A stretch of 64,000 nucleotides of DNA. Source: Poritiphilus flavus (GTDB lineage Bacteria; Bacteroidota; Bacteroidia; Flavobacteriales; Flavobacteriaceae). Numbering within the stretch: the first letter of the stretch is position 1; every line of letters starts with the position of its first letter. Positions 31,220 to 40,604 of this stretch are shown here, one piece after another. A program made the translations under genes and the position numbers. The notes beneath the pieces were generated by a model. It made no database searches, was not told the DNA's origin, and was given only the letters and a program-made list of their open reading frames with translations. The DNA lies in NCBI RefSeq assembly GCF_009901585.1, contig NZ_WXYO01000002.1, positions 714,769-778,768 of the forward strand, read 5' to 3'.

Positions 31220-33022
31220 ATGGACAATCTGGATTACGGAATTATCGGAAATTGCAGAAGTGCGGCATTAATTTCCAAAACTGGTTCATTAGAGTGGTGT
31301 TGCCTTCCTGAATTTGACTCTTCTTCTGTCTTTGCCAAGCTACTGGATACTGAGAAGGGGGGTAGTTTTGAGATCCTGGTTGACGATTCCTACGAGATCA
31401 GCCAACGGTATAAAAAAAATACCGCAGTACTGATCACGAAGTTCTCTGATGGGGACAACATCTTTGAAGTGCATGATTTCATGCCGCGTTATTACACTGA
31501 GAGCGGTAAGTATCACGCACCACCGGAAGTAGCCAGGCATATAAGACATATACAGGGCAAACCAAAGTTTCGGGTGCACTATGATCCGAAACTGGAGTAC
31601 GCGCTGGGAAAAACCAAGACCTATGTCAAAAAGAATTTTGTAGTCAGCCTTACCACCAAGGAAAAATTCGACACAATTTTCCTGTATACCTCATTTAACA
31701 AAAATGCCGTGGTTGAAGGCCGGGAACTGGAGGTTACCAAAAACGGCTACTTTCTTTTAGGATATAATGAAAAGATATTACAACCCACTTCAAGGAAAAT
31801 ATATCTGGACCTTGAGCGCACCAAGGTCTATTGGCTAAACTGGACCAACCGTACCCCCACTTATAACAAATACAACAAAGAGATCACCAGGAGCGCTATT
31901 ACCTTGAAATTGCTCAGCTATGACAAGACCGGGGCGGTTCTTGCAGCAGCCACAACTTCCTTACCTGAAACTATTGGGGAGGTACGCAATTGGGATTATC
32001 GCTTTTGCTGGATCCGTGATGCCTCCATGGTTATAAAGGTTATGGCCAATTTGGGGCACAAGAATGTTGCCCGAAGGTATTTACAGTTCATAATTGACCT
32101 TATTCCGGATAAGGACGAGAAGCTGCAGATAATGTACGGGATCAATAAGGAAAAGACCCTCACGGAAGAAACGCTGGACCATTTAAGCGGTTATAAGGGA
32201 TCTAAACCGGTTCGAATAGGAAACGCCGCCTATGCGCAAAAGCAGAATGATATCTATGGGATATTGATGGATGTAATGCACGCTCAATTGGTCCGATTCA
32301 GTACCGATATTGAAAACGGGGAGGAACTTTGGGGGATAACCAAAGGTATCGTCTGGATCGTTACCAGGCACTGGCGTGAACCAGATAAAGGAATTTGGGA
32401 ATTCCGGACAGAAGACCGACACTTTACTTTCTCAAAAGTGTTGTGCTGGGTGGCCATAGACCGGGCTATCAAAGTAGCGCGTATCCTTAAGAAAACCCGT
32501 AAACTGGATCAGTGGGTTCCCCTGGAGCAGGAGATCAAACAGGATATTCTTGAAAACTCATGGAACAAAAAGGTCAATGCCTTTACGCAATCCTATGGCT
32601 CAGACCACCTGGACGCATCGGTATTGCTCATGGAATCTTACGGTTTTATTCACGCAAGGGACCCTAAATTTGTGAGTACGGTAAAAGCTATTGGAAAAGA
32701 TCTTAACAACGGCGGCTTACTCTATCGTTATAAGAACGAAGATGATTTCGGTCTTCCTTCATCTTCATTTACTATCTGTACATTTTGGTACATCAATAGC
32801 CTGTTCAAAATAGGGGAGGAAGACGAGGCAATGAAACTCTTTGATCAGATCCTGGGCTATAGTAATCACCTGGGGCTGTTTAGTGAGGACATCGATTTCA
32901 AAACCAAAAGGCTATTGGGTAATTTTCCACAGGCCTATTCCCACCTTGCGCTTATAGAATGCGCGGTCAACTTTGCCAACAAAGCAGGGGAGGAAAAGGT
33001 TTTGGAATCCATGCGCGAATAG
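31220..33022 (+). CDS. GH15 glycoside hydrolase (trehalase/glucoamylase-like)
   Basis: This is a 600-residue cytoplasmic (no signal peptide) glycoside hydrolase family 15 protein. Residues 1-230 form the N-terminal beta domain with the hallmark DYGIIGNCRSAALISKTGS (5-23) and LEWCCLPEFDSSSVFAKLL. The (alpha/alpha)6 barrel begins at about 235 and contains NWDYRFCWIRDAS (257-269), ELWGITKGIVW and, near the end, the family's GNFPQAYSHLALIE. Actinobacterial proteins of this layout are trehalases; others are glucoamylase-like. Its divergent placement next to the trehalose synthase/phosphatase fusion favours trehalase, but this is inference. No helper gene lies downstream. Confidence 0.93.
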   Translation: MDNLDYGIIGNCRSAALISKTGSLEWCCLPEFDSSSVFAKLLDTEKGGSFEILVDDSYEISQRYKKNTAVLITKFSDGDNIFEVHDFMPRYYTESGKYHAPPEVARHIRHIQGKPKFRVHYDPKLEYALGKTKTYVKKNFVVSLTTKEKFDTIFLYTSFNKNAVVEGRELEVTKNGYFLLGYNEKILQPTSRKIYLDLERTKVYWLNWTNRTPTYNKYNKEITRSAITLKLLSYDKTGAVLAAATTSLPETIGEVRNWDYRFCWIRDASMVIKVMANLGHKNVARRYLQFIIDLIPDKDEKLQIMYGINKEKTLTEETLDHLSGYKGSKPVRIGNAAYAQKQNDIYGILMDVMHAQLVRFSTDIENGEELWGITKGIVWIVTRHWREPDKGIWEFRTEDRHFTFSKVLCWVAIDRAIKVARILKKTRKLDQWVPLEQEIKQDILENSWNKKVNAFTQSYGSDHLDASVLLMESYGFIHARDPKFVSTVKAIGKDLNNGGLLYRYKNEDDFGLPSSSFTICTFWYINSLFKIGEEDEAMKLFDQILGYSNHLGLFSEDIDFKTKRLLGNFPQAYSHLALIECAVNFANKAGEEKVLESMRE

Positions 33023-33034
33023 GACTGCCAAACA

Positions 33035-34474
33035 CTAATTTCTAGGACTTAATTGCTCAGCTTTTTGTTTAATGTTTTCTAATAGCCCTCTAAAGTGTTC
33101 CGCGGTAGTAAACGGATTCATTATCGTTGTTCGCAAATAGTGTTTTCCCCTGAGTTTTGTTTGTACGATATAGAAGGTACCTTCTTCCAGGATCTGTTGC
33201 CTGATCTTTTGGTTAATACGATTTAAGGCTTCCTCATCATGGTTCTTATCCCGGTACCTGAAGCATAAAATGTTGGTCATTGGCCTTACGGCAAGCTCAA
33301 AATCGGGATGCTGATCAATGAGATCGGCAAATTGATGGCCCAGATCGTAAAGGGTACTAACAAAAGTGTCAAATATTACAGGGCCGTATTGCTTCAGCAG
33401 CATATACCAGTGCAAACTCATCATATGTTTGGTACATTCAAATGTTCGCTTGGCCAGGTTGTACCAGTCTTCTTCCCTGGAGGCCTCTAAAAGATAGTCT
33501 GCTTTCTGCCTGAAGGTTGTATGGGAATTGGTTCCGTCCCGGAACAGTAGGGCAGTGGTAATGCCGGGCATCATCATCATCTTATGTCCGTCAATAACCA
33601 CGGAATCAGACATAGCCGCACCGGATAAAAGGTGTTTGTATTTTTCCGAAAAGAAAGCCCCTCCGCCATGGGCCGCGTCGACATGGAACCACAGGCCATT
33701 TTCTTGTGCGAATCGCGCCAGGGATTCAAGGTTGTCATGGATCCCGGTTGCTGTCGCGGGAGCACTGCCAACTATGGCAAAGACTTCCAGGCCGTTTTCT
33801 TTTGCTTGCTGATAAGCTTCTTCCAGTTTATCCGTCCTTATGCTGAAATCGGCATTGGTCGGGATTTTGATGATCCCATTTTCTCCCAGTCCCATGATCC
33901 TGACCGCCCGATCTATACAATAATGCGCTTCCTCAGAAACCATTACCGCCAGATTGGTTTTGGTTCCCTCGTTCCACACATCATGAGAAGCTTTATTTTT
34001 TCTTGCACTTAAGAGTGCGGTGAGGTTAGCCAGGGTACCGCCGGAGGTAAGAAAACCGTTGGCGCCTTCCGGATAACCCACAGTACTACACAACATGTCT
34101 GTAACCACCCTTTCCATTGCGGTAGGTGCTGCGCCCATTTCATAGATCCCCATGCCGTTATTCATAAAGGCGCTTAGCAGCCCGCTTAGCCCCGTGATCG
34201 GCGCGGCCGGACTTATCTGATGCCCCATGTATTTAGGATGGTGAATGTGAATGGTATGTTCAAGCATTCGCTCGAGGAAATCGTCCGGATCGCCTTCCTT
34301 GAAGAACCGCTTCCAAAACTTATGCTCTTCTACCGGTATTTTCCAATCGATTACTTTGGAGTTTTCCCCTTTAAGTGACTCCTCCAAATGGTCTGCCAGT
34401 TTATCTATGAGTTGGTGCCCCTGATGCCTGAAATCAGATGGTGAATATACCTCACCTAATAAATCTTTACCCAT
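33035..34474 (-). CDS. Group II PLP-dependent amino-acid decarboxylase
   Basis: This is a 479-residue fold-type I PLP enzyme of the DOPA/glutamate/aspartate decarboxylase group. The PLP site includes the phosphate-binding TSGGTLAN (143-150), the ring-stacking His184 (VSEEAHY), Asp266 in DAAHGG and the Schiff-base Lys298 in DGHKMMMMPG. The substrate (glutamate, aspartate, diaminobutyrate or aromatic amino acid) cannot be fixed from sequence alone. The gene is monocistronic: it converges with GH15 on one side, and upstream it is separated from the fad operon by a strong terminator. Confidence 0.92.
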   Translation of the reverse strand: MGKDLLGEVYSPSDFRHQGHQLIDKLADHLEESLKGENSKVIDWKIPVEEHKFWKRFFKEGDPDDFLERMLEHTIHIHHPKYMGHQISPAAPITGLSGLLSAFMNNGMGIYEMGAAPTAMERVVTDMLCSTVGYPEGANGFLTSGGTLANLTALLSARKNKASHDVWNEGTKTNLAVMVSEEAHYCIDRAVRIMGLGENGIIKIPTNADFSIRTDKLEEAYQQAKENGLEVFAIVGSAPATATGIHDNLESLARFAQENGLWFHVDAAHGGGAFFSEKYKHLLSGAAMSDSVVIDGHKMMMMPGITTALLFRDGTNSHTTFRQKADYLLEASREEDWYNLAKRTFECTKHMMSLHWYMLLKQYGPVIFDTFVSTLYDLGHQFADLIDQHPDFELAVRPMTNILCFRYRDKNHDEEALNRINQKIRQQILEEGTFYIVQTKLRGKHYLRTTIMNPFTTAEHFRGLLENIKQKAEQLSPRN

Positions 34475-34511
34475 AACGTAAATGTAAGGGTATTTGCCTT
34501 CCTAACAATCC

Positions 34512-34550
34512 TTGTAAAAACAAAAACCATCCTCATTCGGAGGATGGTTT
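34512..34550 (-). terminator. Rho-independent terminator of the fad operon
   Basis: An 11-bp perfect stem (AAACCATCCTC / GAGGATGGTTT) with a 5-base loop is followed on the minus strand by TTTGTTTTTA-like U-rich sequence. It lies 33 bp after the fadE-like stop. Confidence 0.92.
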
Positions 34551-34582
34551 CAACTTCTGTCTCACAAAAGTTTTGATTTGAA

Positions 34583-36394
34583 TTAGTCAAAGGTATATCC
34601 GCCGTCAGCGGCTATTTTGTCTGCTATTTGAGTGCGAAGCGCAACTACATTGGGTTGATTGGTATACTTGGTAAATCGCTTCAGACCCATAAGCATGATA
34701 CGTTGCTCATCTCCTTCGGCAAATGATACTATCGCTTCTTTGCCTTTTTGAATGGTGGTATCTACCGCCTCGTAGAGGTACAATTTGGCCATGGCTATCT
34801 GGGCTGCCTGAGAATCCTCTCCAAACCTTTTGGCGTTCTTTTCGGTTCTTAGTAGCGTTGATTCTGCCATATAGATCTCGATCAGGATATCGGAAGCAGC
34901 CATTAGCAGTTGCTGGTGCTTGTCCAATTCAGTACCGTATTTCTGGACGGCACTTCCCGCCACCATGAGGAACACTTTTTTGAGTCTGGCCAGCAATTCC
35001 TTTTCTTCTGAGAAGAGTTCTGAAAAGTCAGGCGTTTCAAAAGAAGGGATCCCCATCAGTTCCTCTCCAACCGCCGTTGCGGGTCCCAGCAGATCTACAT
35101 GACCTCTCATCGCCTTCTTTACCAGCATTCCTACTGCGAGCATGCGGTTGATCTCGTTTGTTCCTTCGTATATTCTTGAGATCCTGGCGTCTCTCCAGGC
35201 AGATTCCATGGGAGTGTCCGCGCTGAAGCCCATGCCACCAAAGATCTGTATTCCCTCATCTGTGGTGTCTTGTACATCTTCGGACACCGCAACCTTCAGT
35301 ATGGAACATTCAATAGCGTATTCCTCAACCCCTTTGAGCTCGGCCTCCTGATGCGAATTGCCTTCGGCTTCACGGATAGCGATACGATCTTCAATATCCT
35401 TGGCTGCCCTGTAGCAAGCAGATTCACCTGCATAGGCGTTGGTAGCCATACGAGCGATCTTAACCTTTATAGCCCCGAAATTAGCAATAGGGGTTTTGAA
35501 CTGAATGCGTTCGTTGGCATATTTCACGGCCTCGCCGGTTACCCTCCTTTGTGCATCCAGGCATGCGGCTGCCAGTTTGATCCTTCCGATATTCAAAGCA
35601 TTCATGGCTATTTTAAAACCGTTTCCTCGTTCGGAAAGCATGTTTTCAACAGGTACCTTGGTTTCATTAAAGAATACCTGCCGGGTAGAGGAGGAGTGAA
35701 TTCCCAGCTTTTTTTCCTCGTCCCCAAGGCTAATACCGTTATCAGGATCATTCTCTACTATAAAACCTGTAATATTCTTATCATCCTCTATACGGGCAAA
35801 TACAATGAACAGTTTGCAAAAACCAGCATTAGAGATCCACATTTTCTGTCCACTGATACTGTAGTACTTCCCATCTTTGGAGCGTACAGCTTTGGTCTTT
35901 CCTGAATTTGCATCAGAACCAGCTCCGGGTTCGGTAAGGCAATAGGCTCCGAACCACTCGCCGGAAGCTAGTTTCGGCACATATTTTTGTTTCTGCTCTT
36001 CGGTACCATACAAAGTGATCGGCATAGTTCCAATTCCCGTATGCGCCCCGAATGCGGTGCTAAAGGATCCGGTGGCACCGGAAATGTAGTCGCACACCAG
36101 CATGGTTGACACAAAACCCATACCCATTCCTCCACAGGATTCAGGAACAGCAACGCTGAGCAGTCCAAGCTCACCGGCCTTTTTCATGCATTCCTCTGTA
36201 TAGGCATAGTCTTTTTGCTCAAAGCGCTCCCAATGGGCCCATAACTCGCGGTCGACAAACTCCTTAGTGCTTTCACGCATCATCTTTTGTTCTTCAGACA
36301 GGTCTTCGAGCGTAAAAACATCCTCGCATTTGGTTTCCTTTACCAAAAACTGCCCGCCTCTCAGCAATTCTTTATTTAAGGTTTCTGTACTCAT
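34583..36394 (-). CDS. fadE: Acyl-CoA dehydrogenase, FadE-like
   Basis: This is a 603-residue flavoenzyme that introduces the trans-2 double bond in acyl-CoA, the first step of beta-oxidation. FAD-binding YCLTEPGAGSD is at 151-161, the second signature NERIQFKTPIANF is at about 294-306, and RIYEGTNEINR is at 407-417. It has a C-terminal extension of about 170 residues beyond the 380-residue core, as in very-long-chain enzymes and the B. subtilis FadE type. The gene order FadN-FadA-FadE matches the B. subtilis operon. It lies 160 bp downstream of the thiolase gene, with no clear promoter between, and ends at a strong terminator. Confidence 0.94.
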   Translation of the reverse strand: MSTETLNKELLRGGQFLVKETKCEDVFTLEDLSEEQKMMRESTKEFVDRELWAHWERFEQKDYAYTEECMKKAGELGLLSVAVPESCGGMGMGFVSTMLVCDYISGATGSFSTAFGAHTGIGTMPITLYGTEEQKQKYVPKLASGEWFGAYCLTEPGAGSDANSGKTKAVRSKDGKYYSISGQKMWISNAGFCKLFIVFARIEDDKNITGFIVENDPDNGISLGDEEKKLGIHSSSTRQVFFNETKVPVENMLSERGNGFKIAMNALNIGRIKLAAACLDAQRRVTGEAVKYANERIQFKTPIANFGAIKVKIARMATNAYAGESACYRAAKDIEDRIAIREAEGNSHQEAELKGVEEYAIECSILKVAVSEDVQDTTDEGIQIFGGMGFSADTPMESAWRDARISRIYEGTNEINRMLAVGMLVKKAMRGHVDLLGPATAVGEELMGIPSFETPDFSELFSEEKELLARLKKVFLMVAGSAVQKYGTELDKHQQLLMAASDILIEIYMAESTLLRTEKNAKRFGEDSQAAQIAMAKLYLYEAVDTTIQKGKEAIVSFAEGDEQRIMLMGLKRFTKYTNQPNVVALRTQIADKIAADGGYTFD

Positions 36395-36554
36395 AGATAT
36401 TTGATTTGAGAAAAAAGAGGAAAGAAAAGAGCTAAAAGATTTCTATTTTAAGACCATTTTGAAAGCTCATGGTCATTCTTTGCCATTCTTCTATGTTATC
36501 TTCCAGTTTTTTCAGGGTGTTATTGTTTATGTACTTTCACAGGATTTATCCTTT

Positions 36555-37748
36555 TTAATTCAAAAACTCATAGATGCCTGCTGCGCCCTGGCCTGTTCCA
36601 ACACACATAGTCACCATGCCGTATTTCCCCTTCATGTCCCTTTTCCGCATTTCGTCAAACAGTTGCACGGACAATTTAGCTCCTGTACAGCCGAGGGGAT
36701 GACCTAAAGCGATAGCACCTCCATTGACATTGATAATATCAGGATTAAGGTCTAGTTCCCGTATCACGGCCAGGGATTGGGAAGCAAAGGCCTCATTGAG
36801 CTCAATCAGCTCAACCTCAGATTGTTTCATCCCAGCTTGTTTAAGGGCTTTTGGCACTGCTTTTACCGGCCCGATCCCCATGATCCTGGGCTCCACCCCG
36901 GCAGCTGCATAATTAACAAGACGGGCGATGGGCTCCAGATTGAGTTCTTTCACCATTTCCTCACTCATTACCAATACGAAGGCAGCTCCGTCACTCATCT
37001 GTGAAGAATTACCAGCGGTTACACTTCCGCCAGCCGCAAATACCGGACGCAGTTTAGCCAGGACTTCTTTAGAAGTGTCCGCCCTGGGTCCTTCATCCAC
37101 GCCAACGGTATAGTTTTTCGTCTCTTTTTTGCCAACTGTATTAATAAAAGTGTGTTCAACTTCAATAGGAACAATTTGTTCTTTGAAACGGTCTCCTTCC
37201 TGTGCCTTTAAGGCCTTCATATGGGAGTTGTAAGCAAATTCATCCTGATCTTCCCGGGATACATTGAATTGTTGGGCCACCGCTTCCGCAGTAAGTCCCA
37301 TTCCCCAGTAGTAGTCCTCATTACCCTCCTTGGCTACCTCGTAGTCCGGAGTGGGTTTGTACCCTCCCATAGGAATGTAACTCATGCTTTCCGCTCCTCC
37401 GGCGATAATACAGTCTGCCATTCCGGCCTGTATCTTTGCCGTAGCGATACCAATGGTTTCAAGTCCCGAAGCGCAATAGCGATTCACTGTTACCCCGGGT
37501 ACATCCTCTATCTCAAGGCCCATAAGGGATATGAGTCGAGCCATATTCAGACCCTGCTCGGCTTCTGGCATTGCATTTCCAACAATGACATCGTCGATGC
37601 GCTTTTTATCCAATTGGGGCACCTCTTTCATCATGTGTTCTATGGTCTCCGCTGCCAGTTCATCCGGCCTTTTGAAACGGAATAATCCTCTTGGGGCTTT
37701 GCCTACAGCCGTTCTATAGGCTTTTACGATATATGCTGTTTTATTCAT
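36555..37748 (-). CDS. fadA: Acetyl-CoA C-acyltransferase (thiolase)
   Basis: This is a 397-residue 3-ketoacyl-CoA thiolase, the last step of beta-oxidation, which releases acetyl-CoA. The nucleophile is Cys92 (VNRYCASGLE), and the acid/base pair is His350 (GGAIALGHPLG) and Cys382 (MCVGTGQGAA). The length is normal for the family. In the transcript it follows the FadN-like gene, from which it is separated by an inserted four-helix-bundle gene (37794-38168), and precedes fadE. No signal peptide is present. Confidence 0.96.
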   Translation of the reverse strand: MNKTAYIVKAYRTAVGKAPRGLFRFKRPDELAAETIEHMMKEVPQLDKKRIDDVIVGNAMPEAEQGLNMARLISLMGLEIEDVPGVTVNRYCASGLETIGIATAKIQAGMADCIIAGGAESMSYIPMGGYKPTPDYEVAKEGNEDYYWGMGLTAEAVAQQFNVSREDQDEFAYNSHMKALKAQEGDRFKEQIVPIEVEHTFINTVGKKETKNYTVGVDEGPRADTSKEVLAKLRPVFAAGGSVTAGNSSQMSDGAAFVLVMSEEMVKELNLEPIARLVNYAAAGVEPRIMGIGPVKAVPKALKQAGMKQSEVELIELNEAFASQSLAVIRELDLNPDIINVNGGAIALGHPLGCTGAKLSVQLFDEMRKRDMKGKYGMVTMCVGTGQGAAGIYEFLN

Positions 37749-37793
37749 TGCTCATTTATATTGTGATGGTTCAAGTAACTGGACGTTCAGAGC

Positions 37794-38168
37794 CTAGATG
37801 CTGGACTTCTTGTCACTAAGGTTATCTATGAACGATCCTATCATTTTTTGAATCTGTAATACTTTAGTTTCCAATTCTTTAAATAAGCCATCATTTAGAT
37901 ATGATTGACTATGCGCTACTATTAGCTGTGTTTCCCATTCAAATGCCGATCCCAGGCTGTTTTCCAGAAAGATCTTAAAATGCCTATTCGTACTTTTGCT
38001 TGAGCCTTCTACAATATTAGATGGTATAGAAACTGCAGATCTGTTCATTTGACTCGCAAGATTAAATCTTTCGAAATCAGGAAAGTTTCTGGTGATTCCA
38101 TAACTTTCTTTCACCAGTTCAATTCCCTCTTGCCAGATCTTAAGTTTTTTAAAATTGTGTCTACTCAT
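37794..38168 (-). CDS. Four-helix-bundle protein, 23S rRNA intervening-sequence type
   Basis: This is a 124-residue protein of the S23/IVP family, small pentameric four-helix bundles first found inside 23S rRNA genes and also as free genes. Family features are visible: FKKLKIWQEGIELV near the N-terminus, LASQMNRSAVSIPSNIVEGSS in the middle, and FLENSLGSAFEWETQL. It lies inside the fad operon, 26 bp after the fadN stop and 45 bp before the fadA start. No rRNA sequence or inverted repeats were seen around it. A similar protein is thought to bind nucleic acid, but its role is unknown. Confidence 0.92.
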   Translation of the reverse strand: MSRHNFKKLKIWQEGIELVKESYGITRNFPDFERFNLASQMNRSAVSIPSNIVEGSSKSTNRHFKIFLENSLGSAFEWETQLIVAHSQSYLNDGLFKELETKVLQIQKMIGSFIDNLSDKKSSI

Positions 38169-38194
38169 CTGTCTAGGCTCTATTATCTACACAT

Positions 38195-40600
38195 CTAATT
38201 TCTTAATGGTTTACCTGTCTTCAACATATGCTGTATTCTTTCCAGCGTTTTTCTTTCTGTACAAAGCGAAAGGAAGGCTTCTCTTTCCAGGTCCAGCAAG
38301 TATTGTTCGCTTACGTAACTGGCTTCTGAAAGATCACCTCCGGCCATGACGTAGGCCAGCTTGTTGGCAATTTTCTTGTCGTGTTCGGAAATATAGTGTC
38401 CGGCCTCCATGGAATCTGTTCCAACCAGGAACATTCCCAGGGCCTGTTTACCGAGCACCTTTACATCTTTTCGCTTAACCGGCCTGGTATAACCAGACTC
38501 AGCCATAAGTTTGGCATAAGCCTTGGCGGTGGCAATCTGCCTGTCCTTGTTTACCACAACGATATCTTTTCCTTTCTGGAGGATGCCCAGATCGTAGGCC
38601 TCATAGGCGGAAGTAGAGACTTTGGCCATCCCTATGGTTAAAAAGTATTCCTGAAGAACATTCAGTTCCACATCATTTTTCCTAAAGGTATCTGAAGCCC
38701 TGAGCGCCATTTCCTTGGAACCTCCGCCACCCGGGATAACGCCCACTCCGAATTCTACCAATCCGATATAGGATTCGGCCGCGGCAACAACCTTGTCCGC
38801 ATGCAGGGTAAGCTCGCAACCACCTCCAAGACACATTCCATGCGGGGCGGAAACCGTTGGGATAGAGGAGTAACGCATTCGCATTACGGTATCCTGGAAC
38901 ATTTTAATGGCCAGGTTCAGTTCGTCATACTCCTGTTCAACGGCCATCATAAAGATCATCGCGATATTGGCCCCAACTGAAAAATTGGCTGCCTGATTTC
39001 CTACAACCAATCCCTGGAAGTCCTTTTCCGCCAGGTCTATAGCCTTATTGAGGCCGGCAATGACATCTCCTCCTATGGTATTCATCTTGGATTGGAACTC
39101 CACATTGAGAATACCGTCTCCCAGGTCTTCCACTACAACGCCGCTATTCTTGAAAACTTCGTTGGATTTGCGAATGTTGTCCAATATGATAAAGGCGTCC
39201 TGGCCCGGCACCTTCTCCATGGCTTTCTTAGGAATGTCATAGTAATAAGTGGCCCCTTCTTTTACGGAATAGAACGAAGATATTCCCGCATCCTTCATTT
39301 CGGTAACCCAAGAAGCTACTTCCTGCCCCTCGGCCTTAATTAGTTCCAGACCTTTCTCCAGGCCAATAGCATCCCATACCTGGAACGGCCCGTGTTCCCA
39401 ACCGAAGCCGGCTTTCATCGCGTCATCTATCTTGTAGAGTTCGTCGCTGATTTCCGGAATCCTGTGAGATACATAGGCAAAAAGGGCTCCGAAGCTTTTG
39501 CGATAGAACTCTCCGGCCTTGTCCTTGCCGTTCACTAAGATCTCAAAGCGATCAATAACCTTGTCTACCGTTTTGGTGAGTTCAAGTGTGGCGAACTTGG
39601 CACTTTTCTTAGACCTGTAGTCCATAGTACCCAGGTCCAGGGTAAGTATTTCGCTCTTGCCCTTGTCTCCCTTTACTTTTTTATAAAATCCCTGACCAGA
39701 CTTACTTCCCAACCACTTGTTTTCCACCATGGTTTGGATAAAATCCGGAAGGCTAAACAGCTGGTGTCGTTCGTCATCCTTACAATTCTCGCTTATCCCG
39801 TTGGCCACATGAACCAGGGTGTCAAGGCCTACCACATCTACTGTTCTGAAGGTTGCGGATTTAGGCCTGCCGATTACCGGACCGGTAAGTTTATCCACTT
39901 CCTCAACGGTCATACCCAGTTCATTAACCATATGGAAGAGACTCTGAATACTGAAAATTCCAATACGGTTTCCTATAAAGGCAGGTGTGTCCTTGGCAAG
40001 CACGGAGGTCTTACCCAGGAATTTTTCCCCATAGGCGTTCAGAAATTCCAGGACTTCCGGTTTGGTCTTGGGACCCGGAATGATCTCAAACAGTTTTAAA
40101 TATCTGGCAGGATTGAAGAAGTGTGTTCCGCAAAAATGAACCTGAAAGTCTTCACTACGGCCCTCACTCATAAACTGAATAGGGATTCCCGAAGTGTTCG
40201 ATGTGATCAGAGTGCCAGGCGTTCTGTACTTTTCAAGATTCTCGAACACCTGTTTTTTAATATCCAGACGCTCCACAACCACTTCAATGATCCAATCAAC
40301 CTCTGAAATTTTGCTTATATCGTCTTCCAGGTTGCCTGTGGTAATGCGTTTCGAAAAACTCTTGTGATATATCGGGGAGGGTTTGGATTTCAATGCCCCA
40401 TTGAGCGAATCATTAACCAGCCTGTTTCGGACTACACGGTCATCCAGTGACAGGCCTTTCGCTTTTTCTTTTTCAGTAAGTTCTCGGGGTACAATGTCCA
40501 GAAGCAGTACTTCCACTCCTATATTGGCAAAATGACAGGCAATACCGCTCCCCATTATTCCGGAGCCGATGACAGCCACTTTATTAATGTGCTTGTTCAT
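38195..40600 (-). CDS. fadN: 3-hydroxyacyl-CoA dehydrogenase/enoyl-CoA hydratase, FadN-like
   Basis: This is an 801-residue bifunctional beta-oxidation enzyme. The NAD-binding dehydrogenase comes first (VIGSGIMGSGIACHFA, Gly12-Gly19), followed by its helical domains (FIGNRIGIFSI, GFGWEHGPFQVWDAIG). The enoyl-CoA hydratase/crotonase-type domain lies at about 505-690 (SVGANIAMI, CLGGGCELTLHADKVV, GVIPGGGG). This order is the reverse of E. coli FadB and matches B. subtilis FadN in layout and length. The start lies 4 bp after the marR stop, so it is cotranscribed with its probable regulator. The operon continues into the four-helix-bundle gene, fadA and fadE. Confidence 0.95.
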   Translation of the reverse strand: MNKHINKVAVIGSGIMGSGIACHFANIGVEVLLLDIVPRELTEKEKAKGLSLDDRVVRNRLVNDSLNGALKSKPSPIYHKSFSKRITTGNLEDDISKISEVDWIIEVVVERLDIKKQVFENLEKYRTPGTLITSNTSGIPIQFMSEGRSEDFQVHFCGTHFFNPARYLKLFEIIPGPKTKPEVLEFLNAYGEKFLGKTSVLAKDTPAFIGNRIGIFSIQSLFHMVNELGMTVEEVDKLTGPVIGRPKSATFRTVDVVGLDTLVHVANGISENCKDDERHQLFSLPDFIQTMVENKWLGSKSGQGFYKKVKGDKGKSEILTLDLGTMDYRSKKSAKFATLELTKTVDKVIDRFEILVNGKDKAGEFYRKSFGALFAYVSHRIPEISDELYKIDDAMKAGFGWEHGPFQVWDAIGLEKGLELIKAEGQEVASWVTEMKDAGISSFYSVKEGATYYYDIPKKAMEKVPGQDAFIILDNIRKSNEVFKNSGVVVEDLGDGILNVEFQSKMNTIGGDVIAGLNKAIDLAEKDFQGLVVGNQAANFSVGANIAMIFMMAVEQEYDELNLAIKMFQDTVMRMRYSSIPTVSAPHGMCLGGGCELTLHADKVVAAAESYIGLVEFGVGVIPGGGGSKEMALRASDTFRKNDVELNVLQEYFLTIGMAKVSTSAYEAYDLGILQKGKDIVVVNKDRQIATAKAYAKLMAESGYTRPVKRKDVKVLGKQALGMFLVGTDSMEAGHYISEHDKKIANKLAYVMAGGDLSEASYVSEQYLLDLEREAFLSLCTERKTLERIQHMLKTGKPLRN

Positions 40601-40604
40601 AGGT

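Noticed and set aside
36432-36545. Short minus-strand open frame between fadA and fadE ending in SFQNGLKIEIF
   Set aside because: No ATG, GTG or TTG start is placed well and no family is recognised. It may be a degenerate remnant, but the evidence is too thin.
37794-38168. 23S rRNA fragment around the four-helix-bundle gene
   Set aside because: The flanks are fadN and fadA coding sequence; no rRNA sequence is seen.
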